DNA of 29,562 nucleotides from WRAI01 sp031549605. GTDB lineage: Bacteria; Bacillota; Clostridia; Oscillospirales; UBA929. The stretch is taken from positions 1 through 29,562 of the forward strand of contig JAVBPM010000026.1 in assembly GCA_031549605.1 (NCBI GenBank), given 5' to 3'. The position numbers and the translations under genes are program-made. This document shows, in pieces, positions 1 to 7,396 of this stretch. Position 1 is the first letter of the stretch; each line of letters opens with the position of its first letter. A model generated the notes under the pieces. It saw only the letters and a list, made by a program, of their open reading frames with translations. It was not told the origin of the DNA and did no database searches.

Positions 1-613
1 CGACGAGCATAATCAGCCCCTGAATAAAGTCGTTGAGCGCCGTGGCGAGGTAGCCGCCCAGCACTAAGTAAACGGCCGTCAGCAGGCCGACACAAATCAT
101 GCACACCGTCGCGGCGGGCAGTCCCCAAAAGACGTTGGACACGCTGGGAAACACGGCGCCAAACAGATAGCCCAGTCCCTTGTACACCGACGCGCCGTAG
201 GGCAGCAGAAAAATAAAAATCATGAGCGCCGTGTACACGCGCATCGGCTTGCTGCCGTAGCGCTTGGACAGAAAGCCGGGCATGGTTCTGGCGTCGAGCG
301 TGTGGGTCATAACGCGCGTGCGCTCGCCCAGCACCTTCCACGCCAGCCAGCAGCCCAGAATGGCGTTGCCGACACCAATCCACAGCGCGCCGACGCCGAC
401 GTTCCAGCCAAAGGCGCCCGAGTAGCCGATAAAAATAACCGCCGAGAAATACGAGGTGCCATAGGCAAACGCCGACATCCACGCCCCGATTTCCCGACCG
501 CCGAGCAAAAAACCGTCCATTGACTTGGTCTTGCGCGCGCTCCAGATGCCGATACCGATCGTGACCACGGTAAACAGCATGAGGGCCGCAAAGCTAATCC
601 ACTGATTATTCAT
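1..613 (-). CDS. Sodium:solute symporter family protein (N-terminal part, truncated by window edge)
   Basis: The reading frame is open from an ATG at 613 down to base 1, giving about 204 residues of the N-terminal half of a multi-pass membrane protein. The translation starts MNNQWISFAALMLF and contains FLLGGREIGAW, SAVIFIGYSGAFGWNVG and TMPGFLSKRYGS. This layout of the first helices, a 'GGR' turn and a conserved xxPxFLxxRYG segment is typical of the SSS/PutP family, which couples Na+ entry to uptake of proline, pantothenate, sugars or similar solutes. About five hydrophobic helices are visible. The ATG at 613 is preferred over an in-frame ATG at 622 because GGAAGGA lies 8 nt upstream of it. 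A strong promoter sits at 686-713. The substrate cannot be named from this half of the protein, and the C-terminus is outside the window. Confidence 0.85.
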   Translation of the reverse strand, partial: MNNQWISFAALMLFTVVTIGIGIWSARKTKSMDGFLLGGREIGAWMSAFAYGTSYFSAVIFIGYSGAFGWNVGVGALWIGVGNAILGCWLAWKVLGERTRVMTHTLDARTMPGFLSKRYGSKPMRVYTALMIFIFLLPYGASVYKGLGYLFGAVFPSVSNVFWGLPAATVCMICVGLLTAVYLVLGGYLATALNDFIQGLIMLV

Positions 614-685
614 TGCTTCCATCCTTCCGTTCTTCCTGTGCTACTGTCGCCGCCGCATGCGACGGCCTACCATTCTACAAGTTTT

Positions 686-713
686 ATTATACACAAAACG
701 GGGCATTTGTAAA
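686..713 (-). promoter_or_regulatory. Promoter of the sodium:solute symporter gene
   Basis: On the minus strand, TTTACA (708-713) and a perfect TATAAT (686-691) are separated by 16 bp and lie about 75 nt before the symporter start. It is a good sigma-A-type match, seen by eye only. Confidence 0.6.
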
Positions 714-724
714 GGAGGGCGCGA

Positions 725-753
725 TTGACAAAAAGCACGCCGTGGGGCATACT
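725..753 (+). promoter_or_regulatory. Promoter of hemZ
   Basis: A perfect TTGACA (725-730), a 17-bp spacer and CATACT (748-753, 4 of 6 to consensus) lie 33 nt before the hemZ ATG. It is arranged back to back with the symporter promoter, so the 172-bp gap holds two divergent promoters and no gene. Confidence 0.45.
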
Positions 754-785
754 GAACGCAACACTGTGCACGAAAGAGGCGCCCT

Positions 786-2183
786 ATGCTAACCATTACC
801 ACCGTCGGTCACGACGACCGTTACAGTGCCGAGCAGTGCGCGCTGATGCTGCTTGCTCGCGACATTGTCGGCGACTGCACCAGCACCCTGACCGCACGCG
901 GCGCCGTTTGGCATTGCCGCACGCGCATTGACGCCGGAAACCGGCGCGGCATAGGCCGCGTGCAGCGCACCATTTCGCCCAACGAGACAGCGCAGGAACA
1001 GCACCGGCTCAAGCGCGAGCTGGTGCGCGAATCGTTTTACCGCGCCGCTGTCGACATGACGGGCAATCAACCGGTCTGGGGCTCGTTGTCGGGCGTTAAG
1101 CCGGGCAAGGTGGCCAGCCGCTTGCTGGCCGTCACCGGCTCAGCAGACAAAACACGGCACCGGCTGCAACGCGAGTATCATCTGTCGCCCGAGCGCGCGG
1201 CACTGGCGCTTGACGCGGCGCTGGCTTCAGCGCGCGAGCAGGCGCTGTTGCAGCCGCGCGACATCGGCGTGTACGTCGGCATCCCCTTCTGCCCGACGCG
1301 TTGCCACTACTGCTCGTTTGTCAGCAAGTCAACGCAACGCGAGGCAAAGCTGATTGAGCCGTATCTGGCGGCGCTGGCTATTGAAATCGCCCGTGTCGGT
1401 CGCGCCGTGCGCGAGGCAAGGCAGCGCGTGGTCACGCTCTACATCGGCGGCGGCACACCCACCACGCTGTCGGCATCGCAGCTGGACGCGCTGTTTTCGC
1501 AGCTGTACCGCCACTTTGACCTGTCGGCGCTGCGTGAATTGACCTGCGAGGCGGGCCGACCCGACACCAGCGACCTCGACAAGCTGCGCGTGCTCAAGCA
1601 GCACGGCGTCACGCGCGTATGCGTCAACCCGCAAACGATGCAGCAGCCGGTGCTCGACGCCATTGGCCGCGCGCATACCGTCAAGCAGGTCTATGACGCC
1701 GTCGACCGCGTGCGCGCGCTCGATTTCGACGTGCTGAACATGGATGTAATCGCCGGACTGCCCAACGACACGCCCGACGGCTTTGCCGACACGCTGGCGC
1801 AAATCGTGGCACTGGCACCCGAAAACATTACGGTGCATACGCTGGCGCGTAAGCGCGGCTCGCTGCTCGACGAGCGCAGCGCCGTCATGCCGCCACCGGC
1901 GCAGGTCGACGCCATGCTCGACCACGTGCTGGCCACGCTGCCGCCGGTGTGGCAGCCCTACTACCTCTATCGGCTAAAATTTATGGCCGGTGCGGGCGAA
2001 AACATCGGCTGGTGCCGACCGGGCACCGACTGCGCCTACAATATTCAAATGATGGAGGAACTGACTACGGTGCTGGGTCTGGGTGCCGGGTCGGCCAGCA
2101 AGCTGCACTTTGAGGGCGGACGCATCGAGCGCAGCGCCAACGTCAAATTCCCCGTCGACTACATCGCGCAAATTCTAGGGTGA
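786..2183 (+). CDS. hemZ: HemZ-type coproporphyrinogen III dehydrogenase-like radical SAM protein
   Basis: This 465-residue protein carries the radical SAM [4Fe-4S] motif CPTRCHYC (Cys169, Cys173, Cys176), preceded by GVYVGIPF as in the HemN/HemZ group, and the GGGTPT glycine-rich SAM motif about 60 residues later. The HemZ-specific N-terminal region of about 150 residues is present, including PVWGSLSGVKPGK, which matches the family's 'GxxPxK' signature. The C-terminal YNIQMMEELTTVLGLGAGS is also typical. Oxygen-independent coproporphyrinogen dehydrogenation belongs to heme synthesis, but many clostridial HemZ proteins exist without a full heme pathway, so the actual substrate is uncertain. 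The ATG at 786 follows GAAAGAGG. The gene ends 16-19 nt before the kinase gene and is probably cotranscribed with it. Confidence 0.88.
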   Translation: MLTITTVGHDDRYSAEQCALMLLARDIVGDCTSTLTARGAVWHCRTRIDAGNRRGIGRVQRTISPNETAQEQHRLKRELVRESFYRAAVDMTGNQPVWGSLSGVKPGKVASRLLAVTGSADKTRHRLQREYHLSPERAALALDAALASAREQALLQPRDIGVYVGIPFCPTRCHYCSFVSKSTQREAKLIEPYLAALAIEIARVGRAVREARQRVVTLYIGGGTPTTLSASQLDALFSQLYRHFDLSALRELTCEAGRPDTSDLDKLRVLKQHGVTRVCVNPQTMQQPVLDAIGRAHTVKQVYDAVDRVRALDFDVLNMDVIAGLPNDTPDGFADTLAQIVALAPENITVHTLARKRGSLLDERSAVMPPPAQVDAMLDHVLATLPPVWQPYYLYRLKFMAGAGENIGWCRPGTDCAYNIQMMEELTTVLGLGAGSASKLHFEGGRIERSANVKFPVDYIAQILG

Positions 2184-2202
2184 CAGGAGGCCTTTTACCT
2201 TG

Positions 2203-3138
2203 ATGGAGCTCAACACAATCAACCGCCGCATTGAAAACGACGCCGCCACCTATTTGGCCGAGTGCGACGTCGCCTATGCCGGCCGCGTGAACAAAGCGTC
2301 CGCGCTCATTGCCGGCCGGCTCAGGGCCAGCAACCTGGTGTTTTTGTCCGGCCCAAGCGGCAGCGGCAAGACCACGACGGCCAAAAAGCTGGAGCTGGCG
2401 CTGCAGGCGCGTGGCATTGGCACGCACGTCATTTCCATGGACTGCTACTTTCTCGACGAGCCGCTGACGCGCCATCTGGTCAACGAGGTCGGCGACCGCG
2501 ACTACGAGTCGCCCGAGTGCCTTGACCTGCCGCTGCTGCGCGAGCATTTCCACCTGCTGTCGCAGGGCGACGAGGTCACCATCCCCTATTTCAGCTTCAA
2601 AAACAAGCGCCGCAACCCCGACAAGGCGCAGCCCTTGCGGCTGGCCAAGGACGAGGTGGCCATCTTCGAGGGCATTCATGCGCTCAACCCGACGCTGTAC
2701 GCGCACAACGTGCCCGACGCCTTTAAGCTGTACATCTCCACACGCACCGACATCACGCACAACGGCAAGGTGCTGCTCAAGCACACGCTGCTGCGGTTGC
2801 TGCGCCGCGTGGTGCGCGACCACAACTTCCGCGGCGCCGACATCGCCACTACGCTGGCCATGTGGGACGGCGTGCGTCGCGGTGAGTTGAAATACATCTC
2901 GCCCTACAAGGACTTGGCCGACTACCAGTTTGACACCGCGCACGACTACGAGGTGGCGGCGCTGCGACCCTTTGCCCAGCCGCTGTTTGACGGCTGGCCG
3001 GTGTCCGACATCCCGCGCCGCGGCGATTTCTGCCACGTCACGGCCGTGCTGCCTCACTTCGCGCCCGTTGACGAGCCGCTTATCAGCAAAAGCTCGCTGC
3101 TGCGCGAATTTATCGGCGGCGGCGACCTGAAATATTAA
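2203..3138 (+). CDS. Uridine kinase-like nucleoside kinase (P-loop)
   Basis: A 311-residue P-loop kinase with the Walker A motif GPSGSGKTTT at residues 50-59. Downstream are ISMDCYFLDE, DRDYESPECLDLPLL and IPYFSFKNKRR, in the order seen in the uridine kinase/phosphoribulokinase family, and IFEGIHALNP resembles the family's Walker B-like region. Such enzymes phosphorylate uridine or cytidine with ATP or GTP. Many clostridial relatives are about 550 residues long with an N-terminal TGS/threonyl-tRNA-synthetase-like region. Here only about 45 residues precede the P-loop, so the extra domains are absent. AGGAGG at 2185-2190 serves either ATG 2203 (12-nt spacing) or an in-frame TTG at 2200 (9-nt spacing), so the exact start is undecided. 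It probably sits in an operon with hemZ. Confidence 0.8.
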   Translation: MELNTINRRIENDAATYLAECDVAYAGRVNKASALIAGRLRASNLVFLSGPSGSGKTTTAKKLELALQARGIGTHVISMDCYFLDEPLTRHLVNEVGDRDYESPECLDLPLLREHFHLLSQGDEVTIPYFSFKNKRRNPDKAQPLRLAKDEVAIFEGIHALNPTLYAHNVPDAFKLYISTRTDITHNGKVLLKHTLLRLLRRVVRDHNFRGADIATTLAMWDGVRRGELKYISPYKDLADYQFDTAHDYEVAALRPFAQPLFDGWPVSDIPRRGDFCHVTAVLPHFAPVDEPLISKSSLLREFIGGGDLKY

Positions 3139-3148
3139 GGAGGACCCT

Positions 3149-3315
3149 GTGAAAAAGGACCTGCGGCGCAGTGCATGAATCGCACGGCCGGCACTTTGGG
3201 CACACTATTGCTGTGCGGCCTGTTTCTGGCCGGCGGCGCTTTCGGCCAGCGGCGTGCGGCGTTTGCAAGCGACCGTATCCAACCCACCTCGCTCAATGGC
3301 TTAAAATTGTATTGA
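3149..3315 (+). CDS. Tiny exported or membrane peptide, possibly a frameshifted remnant
   Basis: AGGAGG at 3138-3143 precedes a GTG at 3149 that opens a 9-codon frame (VKKDLRRSA) closing at a TGA (3176-3178). An ATG at 3175 overlaps that stop (ATGA) and opens a second frame of 46 residues ending at 3315. The second frame holds one strong hydrophobic stretch (LGTLLLCGLFLAGGAFG). Together the two frames read like one signal peptide, with basic KKDLRR ahead of the hydrophobic core, split by a single frameshift. It could be a translationally coupled leader plus peptide, a broken gene or a sequencing error. No family is recognised. The stop codon overlaps the -35 box of the secD promoter. Confidence 0.35.
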
Positions 3316-3340
3316 CGCGCCGCTATAATTCCTATATAAT
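3312..3340 (+). promoter_or_regulatory. Promoter of secD-secF
   Basis: TTGACG (3312-3317), exactly 17 bp, then a perfect TATAAT (3335-3340). A second TATAAT at 3324-3329 is only 6 bp from this -35 box and is not used in this reading. The secD start is 75 nt downstream. Confidence 0.75.
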
Positions 3341-3414
3341 TCGTTAGCTTGTGTACCGTCGGGCGACCGACTGTGACAAAATTCCCGGCAACATCAGAAA
3401 AGGACGTGAGACTC

Positions 3415-4698
3415 TTGAACAAACATGTAGGCACGATTGTGGCAATCGTACTCTGCATCGTCATTCTCGGTTTCATCGCCATTAAGGGCCTCGACCTGTC
3501 GGTCGTTGAAGTGCCCGGCGTTGAGACGGGTGACGGCATTGTACTCGGTCTGGACTTGCAGGGCGGCGCTTCGATCACTTACGAAGCCACCATTGCCGAT
3601 CCGACCGCCGACCAGAACGAAGCGGTCAAAAGCGTATTGCAGGACCGTCTGGACCGTCAGGGCTATACCGAGGCTGTTGTGTACAACGACAACAACCGCT
3701 ACACCGTTGAGGTTCCGGGTCAGGAAGCCGACGAGGAGCTGGTCGCGCTGCTGGGCAAAACCGCGCGCCTCAACTTCCGTTACAACGGCACGGAAATCAT
3801 CGGCTCGGACGGCATTGAGTCGGCCGAAGCGGGCATAGAGCGTGACTCCAAGACCGGCGCCAACCAGGACGTGGTGCGTCTGTCCTTCACGCCCGAAGCG
3901 CGCAAGGCCTTCTTTACGGCCACAACCTCTGCCTCGGCCGCTTATAACACCGACCCCTCGTCGGATGCCAGCAAGATTTTCATCTATCTGGACGACGAGC
4001 AGATTAGCGCGCCGCAGGTCAGCAGCGGTCCCATTGACGACGACAGCTGCATCATCACCATGGGCGGCGGCCAAGGCGTCGACACCGCCAAAGAGGCCGA
4101 GAACCTGGCCAACCTGATTAACTCGGGTAAGCTGCCGTTTGCCCTGACCGAGGTTGAGAAGCAGAACATCAGCGCCACGCTGGGTGAGACGGCGCTCAAC
4201 ACCTCGATCAACGCCGGCATCATCGGCTTTATCATCGTCATGCTGTTTATGATCGGCTACTACCGCCTGCCGGGCGCGATGGCTTCGGTTGCGCTGCTGC
4301 TGTACATGGCCGTGTTTATTGTGCTGATGAACATCCTGCACGTCAACCTGACGCTGCCGGGCATCGCCGGTATCATACTGACCATCGGTATGGCCGTTGA
4401 CGCCAACGTCATCATCTTCGAGCGCATTAAGGACGAGCTGCGCTCGGGCAAGACAATTCAGTCGTCGATTGACTCCGGCTTCCACCGCGCCATGACCGCC
4501 ATTATCGACAGCAACGTCACGACGTTGATTGCCGCTTCCGTGCTGTACTTCATGGGTACCGGCCCGATTAAGGGCTTTGCCATCACGCTCTTTATCGGCG
4601 TTGTGCTGTCCATGTTCTCGGCGCTGTTTATCACCAAGTGGCTAATGAAATCGCTCGCGGGCCTGAAGGTTACCAACCTCAAGGCCTACGGCGCTTAG
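3415..4698 (+). CDS. secD: Protein translocase subunit SecD
   Basis: SecD of the SecDF complex, which helps pull preproteins through SecYEG using the membrane proton or sodium gradient. The 427-residue product starts with one transmembrane helix (GTIVAIVLCIVILGF), then the hallmark LGLDLQGGAS (D1 motif), a large extracytoplasmic domain of about 220 residues, and five C-terminal helices from about residue 265. These include the conserved ILTIGMAVDANVIIFERIKDEL and a GSMF-like region (VLSMFSALFITKW). TTG at 3415 is chosen because AAAAGGA ends 10 nt upstream. An in-frame GTG at 3406 is too close to that site, and an earlier GTG at 3349 has no good site. secF follows after 16 nt, as a separate gene rather than the fused SecDF of Bacillus. 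Confidence 0.95.
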   Translation: MNKHVGTIVAIVLCIVILGFIAIKGLDLSVVEVPGVETGDGIVLGLDLQGGASITYEATIADPTADQNEAVKSVLQDRLDRQGYTEAVVYNDNNRYTVEVPGQEADEELVALLGKTARLNFRYNGTEIIGSDGIESAEAGIERDSKTGANQDVVRLSFTPEARKAFFTATTSASAAYNTDPSSDASKIFIYLDDEQISAPQVSSGPIDDDSCIITMGGGQGVDTAKEAENLANLINSGKLPFALTEVEKQNISATLGETALNTSINAGIIGFIIVMLFMIGYYRLPGAMASVALLLYMAVFIVLMNILHVNLTLPGIAGIILTIGMAVDANVIIFERIKDELRSGKTIQSSIDSGFHRAMTAIIDSNVTTLIAASVLYFMGTGPIKGFAITLFIGVVLSMFSALFITKWLMKSLAGLKVTNLKAYGA

Positions 4699-4714
4699 AA
4701 AGGGGGCGTTGACA

Positions 4715-5755
4715 ATGGCTAAGAATAAAAACAACAAGATTAAGGTCAACACTTCCGCGCCGGTTGAAACTCCGACGGAAAAGAAGGCCGCCAGCATCCG
4801 CGAGACGATGACCGAAAACAAGAGCAAGTTCTCCTTCGTCAAAAATCTGCGCTGGTTTGCCATCCTCAGTGTGTTGCTGATTTTGCCGGGCCTGATTGGC
4901 ATTATCACCGTCTTTACCGACAAGGACCGCAGTGAGGGTCACAACTTCTCGTGGTTTAACTTTGACATCGACTTTATCGGCGGCACCACCTTCTCGTTTG
5001 ACTTCAAGCACAGCGTTACGCTGGACGAAGTGACTCAGATTGAGACGTTGGCCAAGGACACTGTCGGCTTCAAGCCGTCGCAGGTCGTGCGCACCAGCGC
5101 CATGGACAGCGACACGCCCAGCTCGGTCGTCAACGTCAAGATGTCGCGCATTGATTCCGAGAAGCGCACCGCTTTTGTCAAGGCGATGAACGACAAGTTC
5201 CAGTGCGGCGACCCCATCGACGAGCGCAACGTCGGCGGCAGCGTCAGCCGTTCGCTGCGCGACGCCGCCATCTGGTCGGCGCTGCTGGCTTCACTGCTGA
5301 TTTTGCTCTATATCACCATCCGATTTGAGTTCAAGTCGGGCGTGGCCGCGATTATCGCGCTGGGTCACGACCTGCTGGTGGTGCTGAGTGCCTATGTAAT
5401 CTTCGGCATTCCGGTCAACATGACCTTTATCGCCGTGATACTCACCATCTTGGGTTACTCGATTAACGCCAACATCATCGTCTTTGACCGTGTGCGTGAG
5501 ACGCGCCGGCTGGAGAACAAGCAGGGCTTCGCCGATGTCATTGACTACGCGACACGCGTCACGCTGCCGCGTACCATCAACACCACCATCACGACGCTCA
5601 TTCCCGTCACGCTGCTCATCATCATGGGCGTGGCCAGTGTCCGCGACTTCGCGATTCCGCTGTTTGCCGGTATTGCCTGCGGCGCCTACACCTCAATCTT
5701 CATCTCCGGCCCGATTTGGAACCTGCTGGCCGGCAAGCCAAAAAAAGCACGCTAA
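4715..5755 (+). CDS. secF: Protein translocase subunit SecF
   Basis: Partner of SecD in the accessory translocase complex. The product is 346 residues. An unusually long charged N-terminus of about 45 residues (lysine/asparagine-rich, then ETMTENKSKFSFVKNLRW) precedes TM1 (FAILSVLLILPGLIGII). The family motif FDIDFIGGTTFSFDF follows. Five more helices come after about residue 185, including ILTILGYSINANIIVFDRVRE and TRTINTTITTLIPV-like segments that are diagnostic for SecF. ATG 4715 is preferred to the in-frame TTG 4709 on spacing from the AAAGGGGGC site. The operon closes at the hairpin 5761-5795. Confidence 0.95.
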   Translation: MAKNKNNKIKVNTSAPVETPTEKKAASIRETMTENKSKFSFVKNLRWFAILSVLLILPGLIGIITVFTDKDRSEGHNFSWFNFDIDFIGGTTFSFDFKHSVTLDEVTQIETLAKDTVGFKPSQVVRTSAMDSDTPSSVVNVKMSRIDSEKRTAFVKAMNDKFQCGDPIDERNVGGSVSRSLRDAAIWSALLASLLILLYITIRFEFKSGVAAIIALGHDLLVVLSAYVIFGIPVNMTFIAVILTILGYSINANIIVFDRVRETRRLENKQGFADVIDYATRVTLPRTINTTITTLIPVTLLIIMGVASVRDFAIPLFAGIACGAYTSIFISGPIWNLLAGKPKKAR

Positions 5756-5760
5756 GCGTA

Positions 5761-5797
5761 AAAGAGCCGCGCCATACGGCGCGGCTCTTTTTTTCCT
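5761..5797 (+). terminator. Rho-independent terminator after secF
   Basis: A 13-bp perfect stem (AAAGAGCCGCGCC, loop ATAC, and its complement) is followed by a run of seven to eight T. It lies 6 nt after the secF stop. Confidence 0.92.
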
Positions 5798-5926
5798 TTT
5801 CTCATCATTTGTTCATACCGCGACCACGCTCCGCTCACACCGAGCGTCTACACTCATCCTAAGGAAAACAACAACGCCGGCAACCCGTTCACCGTACGAA
5901 TGATACTTGCAAAGGAGGCGACGCCC

Positions 5927-6679
5927 ATGGCCATCGAGGTGTTTAACCGCTACGAAAAAAAATATCGGCTTTGCGGCGATGGCTATCGTGCGCTACAAGC
6001 GGCCTTATCCGCACACATGACGCCCGACGCCTACCTGCGCACACACGACCACTACACCATCGCCAACCTCTACTACGACACGCCCTGCCACCATCTCATC
6101 CGCACCTCGATTGAAAAGCCGCCCTACAAAGAAAAGCTGCGGCTGCGCTCCTACGGCGTGCCGGACGACGACAGCACGGTGTATCTTGAAATTAAAAAGA
6201 AGGTCAAGGGGCTGGTCAACAAACGCCGCAGCGGCATGACGCTGCGCGAGGCCGAGCAGCTGCTGGCCGGCGGCGCACCACCGGCGATACGCAAAGGTGT
6301 CAACGGACAGGTGCTGGACGAAATCGACTACCTGCTGTCGCAGTTTGCGCTGGCACCGGCCATGATGCTGGCCTACGACCGCAAGGCCTACTTCGGCGCC
6401 GAGGACAAGCATTTGCGCATCAGTTTTGACACCAACATCACCTACCGCACCACAGAGCTTGACCTGCGACAAGGGTTGCACGGCACGCAGCTGCTGGGGC
6501 CCGACGAATGGCTGATGGAAATCAAAGCGCCGCACAGCATGCCGCTGTGGCTGACGCATTTGCTCGACGAACTCAAGGTGTACCCCGCCGGCTTTTCCAA
6601 GTACGGCCGCGCCTACCAGCGCGAGCTGACCGTGGCACTGTCGGCTGACCCAAACACGCTGCAGACAATAACCGCTTAG
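5927..6679 (+). CDS. VTC-domain polyphosphate polymerase-like protein
   Basis: This 250-residue protein matches the VTC (vacuolar transporter chaperone) catalytic fold of the CYTH/triphosphate tunnel superfamily. In yeast Vtc4 this fold makes polyphosphate from ATP. Visible tunnel motifs in order are FNRYEKKYRL near the N-terminus, LRLRSYG, VYLEIKKKVKGLVNKRRSG, YDRKAYFG, LRISFDTNITYR and the late LMEIKAPHSMPLW. The paired basic and acidic residues alternate as in phosphate-binding tunnel enzymes. No transmembrane segment or SPX domain is present. AAAGGAGGCG precedes ATG 5927 by 7 nt. It leads an operon with a DUF4956 membrane protein (12 nt apart) and a surface beta-helix lipoprotein, a grouping seen repeatedly in Firmicutes. 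Polymerase activity is inferred from the family. No convincing promoter was found in 5798-5926. Confidence 0.85.
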   Translation: MAIEVFNRYEKKYRLCGDGYRALQAALSAHMTPDAYLRTHDHYTIANLYYDTPCHHLIRTSIEKPPYKEKLRLRSYGVPDDDSTVYLEIKKKVKGLVNKRRSGMTLREAEQLLAGGAPPAIRKGVNGQVLDEIDYLLSQFALAPAMMLAYDRKAYFGAEDKHLRISFDTNITYRTTELDLRQGLHGTQLLGPDEWLMEIKAPHSMPLWLTHLLDELKVYPAGFSKYGRAYQRELTVALSADPNTLQTITA

Positions 6680-6691
6680 GAGGAATGCGCC

Positions 6692-7396
6692 ATGAACCTG
6701 TTTGACTCGCTGTTTACCGAGACGGTGGAGACGACCATCACGGTCACCAACCTGCTGATTGCCCTTGGCACAGCACTGCTGCTGGGGCTGCTGGTCAGCT
6801 TTGTCTACATCAAAACACACGTCAGCCGCCAGCCGGCGACCGGCTTTGCGCTGACCATGGTCATGCTGCCGGCCGTTATTGCTGTCATTATTCTGCTGGT
6901 GGGCAGCAATGTCGCCCGCGCCTTCTCGCTGGCCGGCGCGTTCTCCATCATCCGCTTCCGCAGCGCACCGGGCGACCCCAAGGACATTGCCTATGTGCTG
7001 TTCACGCTGGCCATCGGCCTGGCGGCCGGCATGGGCTATGTCGCCTACGCCGCCATTGTCGCCATCGCGCTGTGCGGCGCCATGGTGCTGCTGAGCCTGT
7101 TCAAATTCGGCCAGCACACCAGCTCGGGCGATAAGCTGCTGAAAATCAGCGTGCCCGAGAGTCTCAACTACACTGAGGCTTTTACCGACGTCATGAGCCA
7201 ATACACCACCGGCTGCTCGCTGGTGTCGGTCAAGAGCACCGATTTGGGCAGTCTGTTTCAGCTGACATACCGCCTCAGTCTCAAGGAATCGGTCAACGAA
7301 AAGGAGTTTATCGACGCGTTGCGCTGCCGCAACGGCAATCTCAACATCAAGCTGGGGCTTGCCGCCGACCGCAACTACGGACAGGAGTATATGTAA
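6692..7396 (+). CDS. DUF4956 domain membrane protein
   Basis: A 234-residue protein with three to four membrane helices in its first 150 residues (LLIALGTALLLGLLVSFVYI; FALTMVMLPAVIAVIILLVG; two around GYVAYAAIVAIALCGAMVLLSLF). Between them is the conserved block ARAFSLAGAFSIIRFRSAPGDPKDIAYVLF, split here only for description, which is the recognisable core of DUF4956. The C-terminal 75 residues are soluble and look like a small regulatory or binding domain. DUF4956 genes commonly neighbour VTC-domain genes, so it may anchor or channel the product of the upstream enzyme, but no biochemical role is established. AGGAGG precedes the ATG by 9 nt. Its stop and the next start share bases (TAATG), implying translational coupling. 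Confidence 0.85.
   Translation: MNLFDSLFTETVETTITVTNLLIALGTALLLGLLVSFVYIKTHVSRQPATGFALTMVMLPAVIAVIILLVGSNVARAFSLAGAFSIIRFRSAPGDPKDIAYVLFTLAIGLAAGMGYVAYAAIVAIALCGAMVLLSLFKFGQHTSSGDKLLKISVPESLNYTEAFTDVMSQYTTGCSLVSVKSTDLGSLFQLTYRLSLKESVNEKEFIDALRCRNGNLNIKLGLAADRNYGQEYM

Noticed and set aside
725..931. A 68-codon frame with TTG start behind AAAGGAGGG, upstream of and overlapping hemZ
   Set aside because: The TTG belongs to the -35 box TTGACA, and the frame overlaps the conserved hemZ start.
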